Of a DNA stretch of 64,000 nucleotides, positions 38,413-51,044 are shown one piece after another. The DNA comes from Blasia pusilla (Eukaryota; Marchantiophyta; Marchantiopsida; Blasiales), in the NCBI GenBank assembly GCA_050084515.1, contig CM114275.1, forward strand, positions 28,334,001-28,398,000. The letters are read 5' to 3'. The position numbers and the translations under genes are program-made. Under the pieces are notes generated by a model. It saw nothing but the letters and a program-made list of their open reading frames with translations. It had not been told where the DNA came from and did not search any database. Every line of letters starts with the position of its first letter. Position 1 is the first letter of the stretch.

Positions 38413-39378
38413 TAACAGTAACCTATGCTTGCAAGTCACTTCCTTGGCTCTTGACCTCCTATAGGGGATCAAGGACCACTTCCCAAAATGTGAAGTCAAC
38501 TATACTTAAAATGGTAACTTACCCAAGATAGTAAATTTTTTATATATGGCTCCATATTGAGTTGAAACAAAAGGGAAACCCCTCTCAGGTTAATCGTGGT
38601 CTGATTCACATTTTTTAAAATTGAACAGATATATGTATCCGGTGAAATAGATAGACTAAAAAGAACTATCTGAGCCTTGGTTCCTTACAAAGATCCTTTT
38701 TGAGGGAGATATTATTTTACTCCTTATCATACAATCTTGGGTCGTGGTCCGTATCATGGAAATCGCAAGTGAACCCCATATATGTAAGTTGACTCCTCAA
38801 TGGTTATTCTTGTTATAACCGCCATCATTGAACCTTGTGTCCATGTATCAAGGTTGGGTTCACTACCAATCATAGAAAAGATTTTCAATTTCTTAGGATC
38901 ACCATCTCGAAAGCCTTCTCGCGGATGGAAATCGCACATGAAATGTAGCCATGGATTTTGATGCCCATAGATTGAAGTCATGCTATCTTGTCTCATACCT
39001 AACTTTGATTCTTTCTACGATCTATTTATTTAGAAAAAAATAGAAAGAAAGAAAGAAGTTGGACATTGCGATGGAAATGACGGAAAACAGGTAATCTATA
39101 TTGTATTTGACAACCATATATGCACAATAAAAGATAATAAAACAAAATAGCAACAAGCTTGCAATATTGTCTTTTAATTCACATCTTATATTTTGAGAAG
39201 AAAAATGAATGGAAGAAGGAAATGATTTCATTAATTAGAATTAACTAATGATTTAATTAATTGTTTACTTATTTTCGTGGGAGGAGTGAAAAGAGAAGCA
39301 GATATTGCATTTTAAAAAAATCATTTTAATCATTTTAAAATTTTTAATGCATTAAAAAATAATGCATTTTTTAAAAAT

Positions 39379-39404
39379 CAACTTCGTGCGCAAGCACGAA
39401 GTTG
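39379..39404. repeat. Short perfect hairpin
   Basis: CAACTTCGTGC and its complement flank a GCAA tetraloop at the boundary between AT-rich DNA and the following GC-rich island. Confidence 0.75.
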
Positions 39405-40400
39405 TGTCATGGATTAATTAGGACGGGAGCAAAGAAGGAGCAGCGAATCCGAAACGGTTCTTTCGATGAAAAAACTAGATTTGGATGGGAAGAAAGAAAG
39501 AACGGAAGAAGAGACCGCGAATCTTTTCAGGAAAAGAATAAGTGCAAGCACGCGCATACGAAGCTGCTCTTCTTACGATAGAAGACTCGTGTTCAAGGGA
39601 TGAGGAAACCCCTGAAAAGTAAAAAGCAATTCGAGTGGATCGAACGGTTAAGCGACCCCCTATGAAGCGGCTCGCCCTTTGAACGCAAAAAGACTCGCAC
39701 CTGAAAAGCAAGTCGAGGCATTCGGATTGTCCAGTTGAGCTCGAACATCATTGTGGAGGCGTTAGGGCGTGAAGGAACGCAGGCGTGGACGAAGTCACGT
39801 AATTCGACGAAGATGTGTTGGCGGTGACAGAATCATGGACAGCTAGCGGTGCCGGTACTTGCAGTACCTCCCGGTGGAGGCCCAGACAAGTCAAATTCGG
39901 CCATCGGAACGAGGCGCCGGACAGGTTTGGAGTTCTCGATTGGCCTGCAGCGTCCCTGACGCGAACGCCGAAAAGCTTCGCAGAGATTTGCGACAACAGA
40001 TCACGTCTGCGCGGAACCGATTCGCTCCTCGTTCCCAGCGATCATTGGCACATGACATCCGCCCACGCCTCACGAGCTCAATTGCACACAAACGACTGTC
40101 CCAACCGCCTCCCTCTCTCCACGTGAAGGTCGACAGGCGCGCTTCGCACGCGCACGAATTCCGAGGCCACAGTTTGCATCGCCATCACATCTTTCTGTCT
40201 TCTTCCACATTGGATTCAGAAATGTTGTCTCTTCTTGCTGCGCCTTGCGACCCATCTTTAGGTTTTCAACTTTACCCTTCCCCCCCCATGCCAGCCTGGT
40301 GTATGTCTTCCAATTACATTCTAGGAATGTATCCGCTGGAGAAGACTTGCTCCTCTACTCCCCGTCATAACACCCGAATTCTAGTTTAAAGATCGCGGTA
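39400..40400. other. GC-rich island, possible promoter or first-exon remnant
   Basis: CpG-rich sequence flanked by very AT-rich DNA. A 176-codon frame (39859-40389, +) is rich in Arg, Ser and Pro and shows no domain, and overlapping frames on the other strand are about as long. It could be the 5' end of an unrecognised gene or a remnant. I do not call a protein. Confidence 0.25.
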
Positions 40401-41639
40401 GGCAGAGAGGTCGCGGATCCCATTTATTAGGAAACCCAATAATGCCAATAATGGAAACAATAGGAAGAACGCGTCCGATATGTTCCGGTGGAGGGCTTGA
40501 GTGGTGCCGGCATTCGCTGTAAAGGTGGCCTGAGACCCGATTTATGATATATAATCTAATTAAAATATGTTATTGTTGTCGTCTTATGTATGCATAATAA
40601 GCTATATTTATAATAAGTTTATTATTTTATGTCTATTTTTATGTTTGATACTTTTAATTAAAATAATTTTTAGTTAATTAAAATTAACTAATGATTTAGT
40701 TAATTTTAATTGATTTGGTGGGAAGAGTAGGTAGTGTTACAGTTTTTAGGGAGGGGTGGAATTATTTAGGGGAATGAGATATTAATTAAATTTTAATTTA
40801 GGAGTGGAATTTTTTAGAAGAGTAAAATTTTATTCCTATTTTAAGATTACCGAAAGTGGAAATTTTATTAAAAATTTTGAAGAAGAATATTTGTGAATTA
40901 TTAAAAGAAATCATTTCCATGCATAAGCACGAGCATGCTAAGTTGCTAACTATTTAGGAAAATTTCCGACCCTAAATTAGGGCTTAGTTTGTGAAATTTT
41001 CAAGTTCATGACTCAAATTAACTGATTCTTGGATCCATATCACCCAAATGGCTTCACATACCGAAAATTCCAAAATGTGTAAACTAGCCTTGTGGCCCAA
41101 AAGGATTGGGGTGTCTATTAGCAAAGACAAAAATCTACCAATCTCTACAATTGTAGAGACATCATCTAGAGGTGGTTATGGATCAAAATATACTACAGTC
41201 CTTGGAAATATGCACGTGAAAAAAAAACCAAGAGACATTGTTGGGGTTGTAGTAAATTGACGCCATATGATTTGGGCAATACTATACCACCAAAACCAGA
41301 AATACAAAGAGCCTCAACAATAGTGGGTCTCTGCTACTCATCCTAATCCTAACCAAGAACAAACGAGGGATTTTCTTTGGGTATCATGTGATTGATAATA
41401 CTTAAATGAATATTATATGATTCAAATTGTGATATTTATTTATACTTCATGAGTATTATTTGAGTATTTTTTGAGTCCCTTGTGGCCACGCATATTCACT
41501 TGCAAAACACTTGCAACCAAACCCTTGGATTGCATGGACCTTGCACCTAAATTTTGTATGTTTTGAGATTTAAAGATAAGTGCAAAAAAACTCTCCTTAG
41601 GATTTACCAAGGTTACATTGAAACATACAAGCTGCATGG

Positions 41640-42045
41640 ATACCCGTGGTCCGCATGTGAGCCCGCCGAGCCCGTAGCAGGCACTCAGGCTGGCCAAGTC
41701 AGCACCGGTTTTGTGTCCCATGGCTAGGCCCGCTCCATTGGGCCGGCTCAAGGCCCGTGTATGGTTGGCTCAAGGCCCACCAGCCTTGCCTTGATCCCGA
41801 CTAATACGAGTCTTGAGCGCACCCAATGGGGGCCCAACTTGCCATGAGCAAGCCCTGCACGGCCCGGCCGCAGGCCACAACATCGGTGCCGACTCGACCA
41901 GCCCGGGTGCTTGCTACGAGCTTGGCGGGCTCCAGGGGCAAGCCATGGGTACCTAGGCCTGTACATACATGTCTCCCCTAGTAATGAACATAAGTCCGCG
42001 GACATGAATATGTCCGCGGTCATAGACTTTGTCCGTGTGCAACCT
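41640..42045. repeat. Dispersed GGACAT repeat, GC-rich copy
   Basis: GC-rich block with GGCCCACCAGCC-type sequence, then ATAAGTCCGCGGACATGA, TATGTCCGCGG and a terminal GTGTGCAACC. Its ends match the 38330-38412 fragment. Confidence 0.5.
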
Positions 42046-43011
42046 TGGGATTTACTAGGCCCTTAACTTGATGTTATTTTTAAAAGAATTTATTGTCTAA
42101 TCACCCCCGAAAACTTGCACCTACCAAGATTAAGAGATAAAAATTTAAGAAATAGCACTAATAATTCTTTGGGATCCACCTACACTTAAAAAGGGGATAT
42201 CACCTTCATGAAAATGGTTAGCATAGTTGTGGATGTTTTAAGAATAGTAATTTTTAATCTTGTATTGTAAGTGTTTTGTATAAAAATTTGAGTTTGTAAG
42301 TGCTTTGTTGAGGGTTGTGCTTAAGACCAGCAAGAAGAATGAACACTCTAACCACCGCCAGAGAGAATGCAAAAAAGTACATAACTATTACGAGTGGTTA
42401 TAACGTTTCAAAATGCCACAATTGGTGATAAGTAATGGCTAATGGTTTAGGTTCTACGGTCAATGGTTTTATAGGTGAACAAGAACCACAAATAAGAAGT
42501 ACTATGTAGACCTCATTTACGACAATTGGTCCCAATACATTGAATTCCCCCATGTTACAATGGAAGACGATGACACGCAGTGGCTTAACAAGGTATAGAA
42601 CTATCCTTGATGGCAAAAAAATAAAAAATTAGATGTGTCTCCTTGACAACCCTATGTCCTCAAATAGTCAAATGAAGTTGGGATCATAAAAAGCTACCCT
42701 AGCCTTCATCTAATTTTACTATTGCAAAAAAAAAGGGAGTGAAAGCTTAATCCCATTCTTAGTTACATAATTTATTTCTCATCAAAAGATTGTCTTGCTA
42801 TCAAAGTGACATGTGCCATTGTGGAGGTTCTTATTGAATAACTAGGGATGTACCAACTATATGCCAATTATATACCCATGTCAATTCTTGTTGGAGTAAT
42901 AGATTGTATACCTTGCATAAATCATATTTCTACGTAGTGGAGAACCTTCCTTAAATTTCTCATTCACTCATCCTAATTCCCCCTTAAGATGCAATGCATT
43001 TTAAGAGGGAA

Positions 43012-44680
43012 TTTGACAATTTTGTCATTTGTTGGCACATGCACTCTTTTCTAAAAGTGTTGATAAAACATGTGGAATATTAATAATACTTGCATGTAAA
43101 ACATGTTTCTCGTACGGAGTGGAAAAAATGTTGTATTGTTCCATTAAATGCCAAAGAACATTTTATTGGAATTAGTAGTTGACATGGGTTGAGCATAGAG
43201 GTTTTTTTTCTAATAAAAATTATGGTTTGTTAGTAGTTTTTACACAAAGTGAAAATTCAATTCTACTAATACTACATTGCCAACCCATGCATCACATTGG
43301 GTTTGATTTACAAAAATCTCAATTATATTAACTTTACTCTCTTTCCCTTTTAGAAGACTTTAAGTGTAAACTACCATTCCTAGGAAGAGCCTTTCTGAAT
43401 AATATACATTTAATAGTTGAATCTCCTCGTAATCTTTTTTTTTAGAACATCCTCTTGTCGTTCAATTGACATGGGGCAACTAGGCTCTTCAACCCGTTCT
43501 TCATTAACAGATAGACTTGAGCCCTATGGGTCTAGAGAGCCCTACAGTTTAATTTCCATTAAAATTAGAAAATAGAAAATTTTGACCAACATTTCCGCTT
43601 CAAGATAAAAATTATGAAATTAATAAAACTCTCACAATGTCAAGGAGTTGCACAAAGCGATGTTTGCATAACTTATTGTAAAGTATGACCCTTGTTTTAT
43701 GATCTCCATTTTTTTTTCTTAACCTTTTCAATAATTAATTATTTTTTAAAAATTAAATATCAGATTTTCCAAGTTATTTTTATTAGTTTGTAAATGTGCA
43801 TTGCATGCATTCTTACTAGATATGATTAAAACAACATGAGTTTTTTGCCCACACAACACGATATATTTGAACATTACTTGAAAGTGGATTCTTACCAAAA
43901 GTATTTAGATTTTGTGTCTTGAATATTTGAATGCTCTAAGCCAAATGCTAGATTTTGTGTCTTGAATATTTGAAGGCTCTAAGCCAAGTTGAGTGATGGA
44001 AATTCGAAAGAATCACAATTTAAGAAATTTTATTTTCAATTAAACCATAGATAAATTTTGGAAAGCCATAAGTTGTGTTATACGCTCGAGTCACACCAAG
44101 GGTTACATAGAAACAGACTTGTCCTCGGGGTCATCTCTCTTCATATGGAACTTCAGACTATGTGTGTGCGAGACCCTATTAAACAACCCCTACTTATTTT
44201 TTCTGCCCCAATTTTAAAGCCCCTACTTACATCAGCAGAAATATATTAAAGCCCCTATCTTAGAAGTGGATTATGGATATCTACATCCCTTTCTTGTAAG
44301 AAATTTTTTTCTAATCCAAATAATAGAAGAACCCAACAAAAATATTTTTTCCAAGAATTTGATAAAAAATAAATTTGATGTGTACATGTTGGGATGAAAC
44401 ATTCAAGATTAACATTCAACAGTTGTATGCAACCATAGAAACTTGCAATCCAAAAGTTGTAAATGAAAAGAAAAATTTGGTATGAACAAAGGCTACTTGT
44501 AAAATTTGTTAATTTCATTTATCTCAATCCCCATTAGGGGCAATGTTGTATGTGCAACTGCATAGAATAAGAAGCTCATATCAATCAACAACCAAACTAT
44601 GATTCTCCTCTAAGAATTTATCTAAATCCTTTCAATCATTCTCATCTAGAGTCCATGTACTAATCACACCACCACTTGAG
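43012..44680. repeat. Duplicated unit, segment A (first copy)
   Basis: About 1.67 kb of AT-rich DNA repeated at 52553-54217 with roughly nine small differences, including an 8-bp deletion. It is followed by the chromovirus instead of segment B. No gene is evident within it. Confidence 0.9.
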
Positions 44681-45705
44681 ATTCGTGCGCCTACTCTCCT
44701 TGAACGTTAATCTTGTTTGTTGCGGAAGCGTGCGTTCAGTAGGTCACGCTCTCAACGCTGATCTGCATCCAAACACGCACTTTGGTTAGTCGGGTCTTGG
44801 ATCAATCAGCGGGATTACTTTCCGAGTTCTCGTCTCGGACTCTCTCTTCAAGCTCAACCTTCCTAGTTTCGCGGTTTCCAACACGGGCAAGTCTCGAAAG
44901 ACTTGGGACAGACTTTCTGGTCGGTTCAGGAACCTGAAACGGCGTTTCGCGCCTAGCGGTTCCAACTGTCCGATGAACATCCAATGAGTTCCTCACCAAG
45001 ACTCGCACGAAGTGAATCTCGGGTTGGAATCCAAGTGTGGCGTACAAAGTCCACTCCCTTGGATCAGGTTTGGGTTTCGGGTTTCCGCGCCAAACTCCCG
45101 TTTCATCCCGTGCCTCTGAAACGCCGTTTGGCGCCCAAAGTGGGTTTCGTTTCCCGAGACATCTCAGAGAAGGTACTCCCCTTACTAGTACTTCTGGGGA
45201 TCTCCGGGGCCCCCTACATTTAGGGGAAAGACACCGGGCCCCTCATTGGCCCTCAACCCGATTGCTCTCTGAATCGTTTTCGGCCAATATCTCAGTCTGT
45301 ACTTATGCGTTTGCTGAGATCTTTGGTGCGTTGGGAGCGTCTCAAGATCAGCTTTCCAACGCGCCCTTACTTGTCCCGAACGCATCTCGGAGCTCAACGT
45401 TATGATCCTAAACACAGTCAGATTCTCCCAAACGCTAGTCATGTTCCAAACGGTTCTCACCTCTTTGGCAACCAACCTCCAAGACTCAACTCATCTCAAG
45501 TCTCGCTCGCGTTTGGTCTAGGTTTCTGGTCGCGACCACTAACGCATGAAACGCACAACTGTGTTCGCGTTCCGTCTCTTAGACTTTTTCCAAGAGACTC
45601 TACCAAACGCTCTCCAAAGCGCAAACCTCGCGGCGTGAGTTCCTTTGAGTTCTGATGTTTCGCTTGGCGCGTATTTGGTGTTGTTTGGTTAAGAGGGTCG
45701 CGACA
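44681..45705 (-). repeat. Chromovirus 3' LTR
   Basis: About 1025 bp, matching 51045-52066 with few substitutions but about 14 small indels, mostly at C/G runs or CG sites. The terminal TG is lost at its outer (left) edge. Confidence 0.92.
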
Positions 45706-45717
45706 CTCACCCCTCCT
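45706..45717 (-). other. Chromovirus polypurine tract
   Basis: On the - strand AAGGAGGGGTGA directly precedes the 3' LTR start (TGTCGCGACC), the expected position for plus-strand priming. Confidence 0.8.
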
Positions 45718-46402
45718 TAGAAGGTTGATGTCCTCATCAACGCAAACCTTATTGATGTTAAGTTCTGGGAAGCCAACCCCTTAACACAGAATCGCGTTCT
45801 GGTAGCTAACCCGTAATTCCTCTTTTTGGCTTAAGTCTTAGGTTTGTCGCTTAAAGACTTAGACTTATTAGCTCCTCGCTTTACGATGAGCCTAGACTAG
45901 TTTTGCCAAACTAATCTAACTATCAAAATAAGCTCACTAAGTCGCAGCAACCTAACACTTCACTCACTATTTGTAAACAACCGCCTGTCTACCTAGCCAA
46001 CTCGTACTACTTTTGGGTCACCTGTATTCCACCTAGGCGCGTCACTAAGTTCAGTCATGAAACATGAATGAGATCACCACAAACCCCAAGACAGACTCAT
46101 CTGCCCCGCCGACGTTAGGGCGAGCCCAAATGCTAGTACTTCAACACTTGGTCCTGATCTAGATGCCTTATCTGAATACAAGCTCTCACCTCAAATACTC
46201 ATTGTTTGGTCTCCTTGACTTACATCCTAAGCATATGAAGAACTACTCATTGCCTTGCACAAACCAAACTCAAAATTACAATACAAGCATCGAATCTCCA
46301 AATCCATGTCTTCTTTATTGCAACAACTAAACCTTTCTAGTTACAACGGGTTATCGGCCCAAGCTTTCTGGTCACAAGTTATGTCCATTGCTTCACCATG
46401 TA

Positions 46403-46852
46403 CTAACGCACGTGCCTTTCTTGCATCCATCTGAAGTCACGCAATGCTTCTTGCGCATGTTCTAGATCCGCCTCCGCAATCCAAGTCGCCTCTTTCACAT
46501 GATAGCCTTTCCACTTGACCAAGTACTCGTACTTGGTGGCCCTACGTCTGGAACGCAGAATAGTCTCAACCTCGAACTCTGGTTCCTCATTTCTGATGAC
46601 CGGTTGTGGTCTCAACATCCTCCTTCGCTCCGGACGCACATTGTCTTGAAGATACTTCTTCAATAATGACACATGGAAAGTCGGGTGAATCTTGAACTCG
46701 TTTGGCAGCTCCAACGTGTACACATCCTCAAACGGCCTTGCCTTGATCACATACGGTCCAAAGATACTTGGTGACAATTTTGCAGACAATTCTTTCGGAA
46801 GAGTGAGATTCTTAACACTCAACCACACTTGTTCCCCAACTTGGAAACTCAC
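46403..46852 (-). CDS. Chromovirus integrase C-terminus with chromodomain
   Basis: A 149-codon frame covers the end of pol. FQVGEQVWLSVKNL and FGPYVIKARPF form the GPF/Y-type integrase C-terminal module. A chromodomain follows (about residues 95-145: EFEVETILRSRRR, YEYLVKWKGYHVKEATWIAE). Its aromatic cage positions look chromodomain-like, and such domains target integration to methylated histone H3 in chromoviruses. This is the best preserved part of the element. Confidence 0.92.
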   Translation of the reverse strand: MSFQVGEQVWLSVKNLTLPKELSAKLSPSIFGPYVIKARPFEDVYTLELPNEFKIHPTFHVSLLKKYLQDNVRPERRRMLRPQPVIRNEEPEFEVETILRSRRRATKYEYLVKWKGYHVKEATWIAEADLEHAQEALRDFRWMQERHVR

Positions 46853-49310
46853 ATGGCGCCGACTTTTGTTAGCATGCTTTACGTACCTTAGTTGAGCCTT
46901 GGCGAGACTTTCTCTCGCTCGCTCTTGTCGTTCTGCATTTCCACTAACAAAATTCCGCCGTTGCTTGACGAGTGTGTGTCGATGTATTGCCCTTGAAAGA
47001 GCTAAGTCAAGAGGCCCTTCCGGTTCTCTTTGATACGCCGGAAGAAACGGAGATTCTCGGTTGCAAAATGCTTAGTCGAGTTGTAACAATACTCAGCCAT
47101 ACTTAACCACTTGACCCAATCTCTTTGGTCCGCACTCACGTAATTCCGTAAGTATTGGTTTACGACCGAAGTTTATTTTTTCCGTTTGCCCATCCGTTTG
47201 AGGATGGAAGGCCGTACTAAAGCTGAGTTTGGTCGGAACCTCCTGAATAGATGTTTCAAAAGGCCTTTGGTAAACTTCGGATCCCGATCGGACACAATGC
47301 TCCTAGGCAATCCGTCGACGCCACCAACCATCCAGGAATAGTCGGAAGTCGCGTGAGGCCGTCGCAGACTCTCTCGTCGGCACAAACCTCCCCAACTTGC
47401 TAAACCGATCAACTATCACAAGTATAGCGTTGTATCCCTCAGTTCGGAAGACTCGTAATGAAATCCATGCTAATGCTTTGCAAGGGTCCCTCCGGATTGG
47501 CAAAGGATGAAGTAAACCTTGTTTCTTCGCATAAGACACGCGTTTTGCGGCAGTCACGCATGTTTTCACATATTGAGCAACATCTTCCTTCATGTTGGGC
47601 GGAAGAACCTCTTAGACAAAACAGCAAGAGTGGATTTCTCCCCTTTGTGTCCCGCCAAAGGTCCATCATGACATTCCACAAACACCTTGGTCCGTAGCTT
47701 GCCTTGGCCTACATAGATCTGCTCGCTTAAACCTTAGCAAGCCGTGTCTCAAACTCAGATTGGCCACCTTCTCGCCCCGCTTTAACTTCCCAAGGTACTC
47801 CCTCGCTTGCTCATCCTTCATGTATCCTTCACGAATCCTTCTTTCTAGGTCTGTTTCATTAGGGAACATTGCTCTCAACACTTGTGTCGTCGATGGCATG
47901 TGTTCATCCCTGCGACTTAACGCATCTGGAATGACATTGTCCTTCCCCGGCTTGTGGATTAGCTCCACATTCATCAACGCCAAGGTATCATGCCACCGAA
48001 GTTGTTTTGGCGTCACGCGATCCTGGGTCTCAAAATACTTGAGCGATATGTTATCGGTGAATACTCGAGTCCTGTGAAGTCCCAAATAGTGACGCCACTT
48101 CCTCAAGCAATGAACCACCGCAAACAACTCTTTCTCATGAGTAGGCCATCTCCTTTCGGTGTCGGTCAGCTTCTTGCTTTGTATGCTCTGAGTCTCCCTT
48201 TTGCACCAACATTCCTGCAATGCAATCGCGAAATCACTAGCATCCGTGTGCACCTCGAACGGTTGTTCAAACTCCGGCAGTTTCAGAACTGGTTCCTGCG
48301 AGAGGATCTCTTTGACTCGATTGAACGCTTTATCCACTTCCTCGGTCCATGTAGTATTGGCAAACTTTGCGGTCCAATCCGTGAGAGGTTTCACTATGCC
48401 CGAAAAATTCTTCACGTATGTCCGTAAAATGGGCGACTCGATGAACCTTCTCATCCCTTCACCGTGGAAGGCGGTTCCCATTCGGCAATCGCGCTCACCT
48501 TTTCCATGTCTGTACTCACTCCATCTGCACTGACCACATGTCCCAAGAACTTGATCTTCGTCAAACCGAACTCACTCTTATCCGCATTCGCATACATCTT
48601 GTTCGCACTAAGTTTCTCAAACACCGTCTTCAAATGTCGAGCGTGCTCCTCTAGTGTTTTCGAATAGATGAGTATGTCATCTATATAGATGATCACAAAC
48701 TCATCCGTCTCCTTGTGAAAGATGGAGTTCATCAAAGTGGTAAACGTCGGAGGCGCATTACAAAGACCGAAAGGCATTACTACAAACTCGAACAAACCGT
48801 ATCTCGTCCTACAGGCAGTCTTCTCTACATCCGCTTCGGCAATCCGAATCTGATAATATCCTGATTTCAGGTCAATCCGGCTGAAATACTTGGCACCCGA
48901 CAATCGATCAAAGAGGTCATCCATCCTCGGTAGAGGATAGTTATTCCTTACCGTCACTTTATTCAGCGCCCGATAATCAACACAGAGTCTCAACTTCCCA
49001 TCCTTCTTCTTGACAAAGAGGACGGCGCCCCATAAGGTGACTTGCTCGTTCGGATGTAACCCCTCTCTAGGAGTTCACCCAACTGTTTCTTCAACTCAGC
49101 AAGTTCCTCTTGATTCAACCTATATGGTGCCTTTGAAGGTGGTTGAGATCCTGGTATCACCTCAATCTTATGATCAACCGCCCTATGTGGTGGCAACTCA
49201 ATCGGAAGCTCCTTAGTCAACACATCTTCAAATTCTTTCACAACTCTCTTGAGTGTTTCAGGGATCTCCTTGAAGCTGAGTTCTGATTTTGCATCTTGCG
49301 CTTGCATCAT
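46853..49310 (-). pseudogene. Chromovirus RT - RNase H - integrase (multiple frameshifts)
   Basis: Read from 49310 down. RT begins with ELPPHRAVDHKIE and SKAPYRLNQEEL, shifts frame near 49010, then has [32 protein letters not shown] and catalytic [12 protein letters not shown]. RNase H (EVHTDASDFAIAL, HEKELFAVVHCLRKWRHYL, DALSRR) is in the 48481-47666 frame. Integrase pieces include IDRFSKL-type sequence (VIVDRFSKLGRFVP) and SIVSDRDPKFT. At least five frameshifts interrupt it; most could be single-base indels at G/C runs. Confidence 0.88.
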
Positions 49311-49630
49311 CCTCTACTCGTCTCATCAAGCAAAGGAATCCTTCCTCTAACTCGGCCAAACTCGTCCTCGTGATGGCGTTCACCAACTCCGTCTTTCTAG
49401 GCACCTCACGAACCAATCGGCGTCCGTCCGTTTTCCGTTAACCAAGACGCTTAACCTCAAAGGTCTCGCCTCAGTTCCACCTCATACGCATCCAAGAACG
49501 TGTTCCCCAAGACTCGTCGATACCGTCCATCTCGCAAATCAAAATTCTCCTTCAACTCAAATACTCCGCATCTCACAACTAGCCCTAAAACCAGATCTCG
49601 ATGTCCGGTGGGATTTTCCTCCCGCGAATC

Positions 49631-50892
49631 CTACCTAATGGGTTCATCCGCTTTGGTGGTTGGCAATCCCAACGTTTTTGCGATTCTCGGACTCAAGAAT
49701 GAGTGCGAAGCACATGTATCAACGAGCAACATCACATCGCGATTAGCGATCTTGGATCCTAGGTAAACCAAATTGGGCATCCTCTTGGTGACTTGTAGAG
49801 ATGTATCTAGATCTCCCTCCGATAAATGTTTAGCGGCAAACGCAATCATACTCGGTTTACTAACCTTGGGCCTCACACATTCCTTAGCCATATGCCCTGG
49901 TTTGCCACAATTATAACAAATCACTTTGGCATTCGTTGACTTCAGAACGGCGGCGGCCCCTTCGGCCAGCGTTGAGTTCCACTCGTTTAGCGGTGGGCGA
50001 GATCCTCCGTGGTCGCTCACCCCCATTCCAAACCCTCTTGGATGTCCCTTTATTCTTCTCAGAACTTAGAAAAACTTTTTGTCTCAAAGGGTTTGGTGTT
50101 GGACTTCATCGTCCCCAATCCGCTCGGCTAGTCTCAAGAGGTCCGCGACGTCTGGGATGTGAGGCATACGAAAGAGAGCCTTTCGGCACTCGGTTTGAGT
50201 CCACTTAGGAAGATCACCTTTTAGTATGTTCATCCGTGGAAAGTGCACTCATGAGCGCACTAAACTCTCGCACATAAGCGCCAAGTGATCCACTCTGGCG
50301 CAACCTCACCACCTCCATGCCATCGCGGTACTCTTGATATTCCGGAGTGAATCGGTTCCCAATCAACTCCTTGAAATCTTCCCAACTCAACGTTTTCCCA
50401 CGACCTAGATGTTCTTTCCGGTGAGCCGTCCACCAATGGAGAGCGTGATCCTTGAAACGTGATCGCTCTGATCACCTTGTCTTGTTCATCTGCGCTTTGC
50501 GCTTTGAAATAGAGTTCGAGTTCCGTTAGAAACTCGCTCACTTTTCCGAGAACGCCCATTCATGTGAATGGCGTTGGCAAATTAGTCTTACAAAGCTTCT
50601 TGCCAGAACTAGAGGCTCCATTTGACTTGAATTCCGAGATCACCTTGCTCTGTTCAGCCATCTGGTCCGCCATCACCTTCATCAATCTCATCATTTGGGT
50701 ATAAAAGGCCGGATCGTGTAAGTTTGGACCCGAAGGTCCCGCGGAAAGATTTTCGGTTGGAACATCCTCATGTCTGGGACTCGCACTTCGAGTCACAAAT
50801 TCCACCTCCGGCTCTCGATGCATCATTGATTCGTCTCTTGGCTTCTTTGCTTTGACTCGCGGTTTCCTCGGTTCTTCGCCCTTGGTCGCCAT
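49631..50892 (-). pseudogene. Chromovirus gag and protease (frameshifted)
   Basis: Gag starts at 50892 (MATKGEEPRKPRVKAKKP) with a Met/Gln-rich helix (MRLMKVMADQMAEQSK), breaks near 50560 and again before 50026. A CCHC zinc knuckle (CYNCGKPGHMAKEC) lies near 49895-49930. The protease active site reads LLVDTCASHSF, with Cys where DTGA has Gly. The breaks make the copy non-functional as read. Confidence 0.85.
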
Positions 50893-51030
50893 TTGCGAAG
50901 TCGTCGCTTTTCTCAGATCTCCTCCTCGCCTCTTGCGTTCCTCCTCGGCGTCGCGGTCTTCCGGCTACCTTGAGTTCTCCCCAAACGCCCAGATCTTCAA
51001 CGACCCCAAGTTCACGCTCATCAAGGAATT

Positions 51031-51042
51031 GCTCTGATACCA
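51031..51042 (-). other. Chromovirus primer-binding site (initiator Met tRNA)
   Basis: On the - strand TGGTATCAGAGC lies two bases inside the 5' LTR. This is the standard plant LTR-retrotransposon site complementary to the 3' end of tRNA-iMet. Confidence 0.95.
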
Positions 51043-51044
51043 CG

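Larger units (their letters stand above)
37442..43011. other. Repeat-rich intergenic region
   Basis: No host gene recognised. It contains two traces of the GGACAT dispersed repeat, an 11-bp-arm hairpin (39379-39404) and a GC-rich island at about 39400-40400. The rest is AT-rich. Confidence 0.5.

Noticed and set aside
39859-40389. 176-codon frame as a protein-coding gene
   Set aside because: Composition is Arg/Ser/Pro-rich as expected of random GC-rich DNA, with comparable frames on the other strand and no recognisable domain or continuation.
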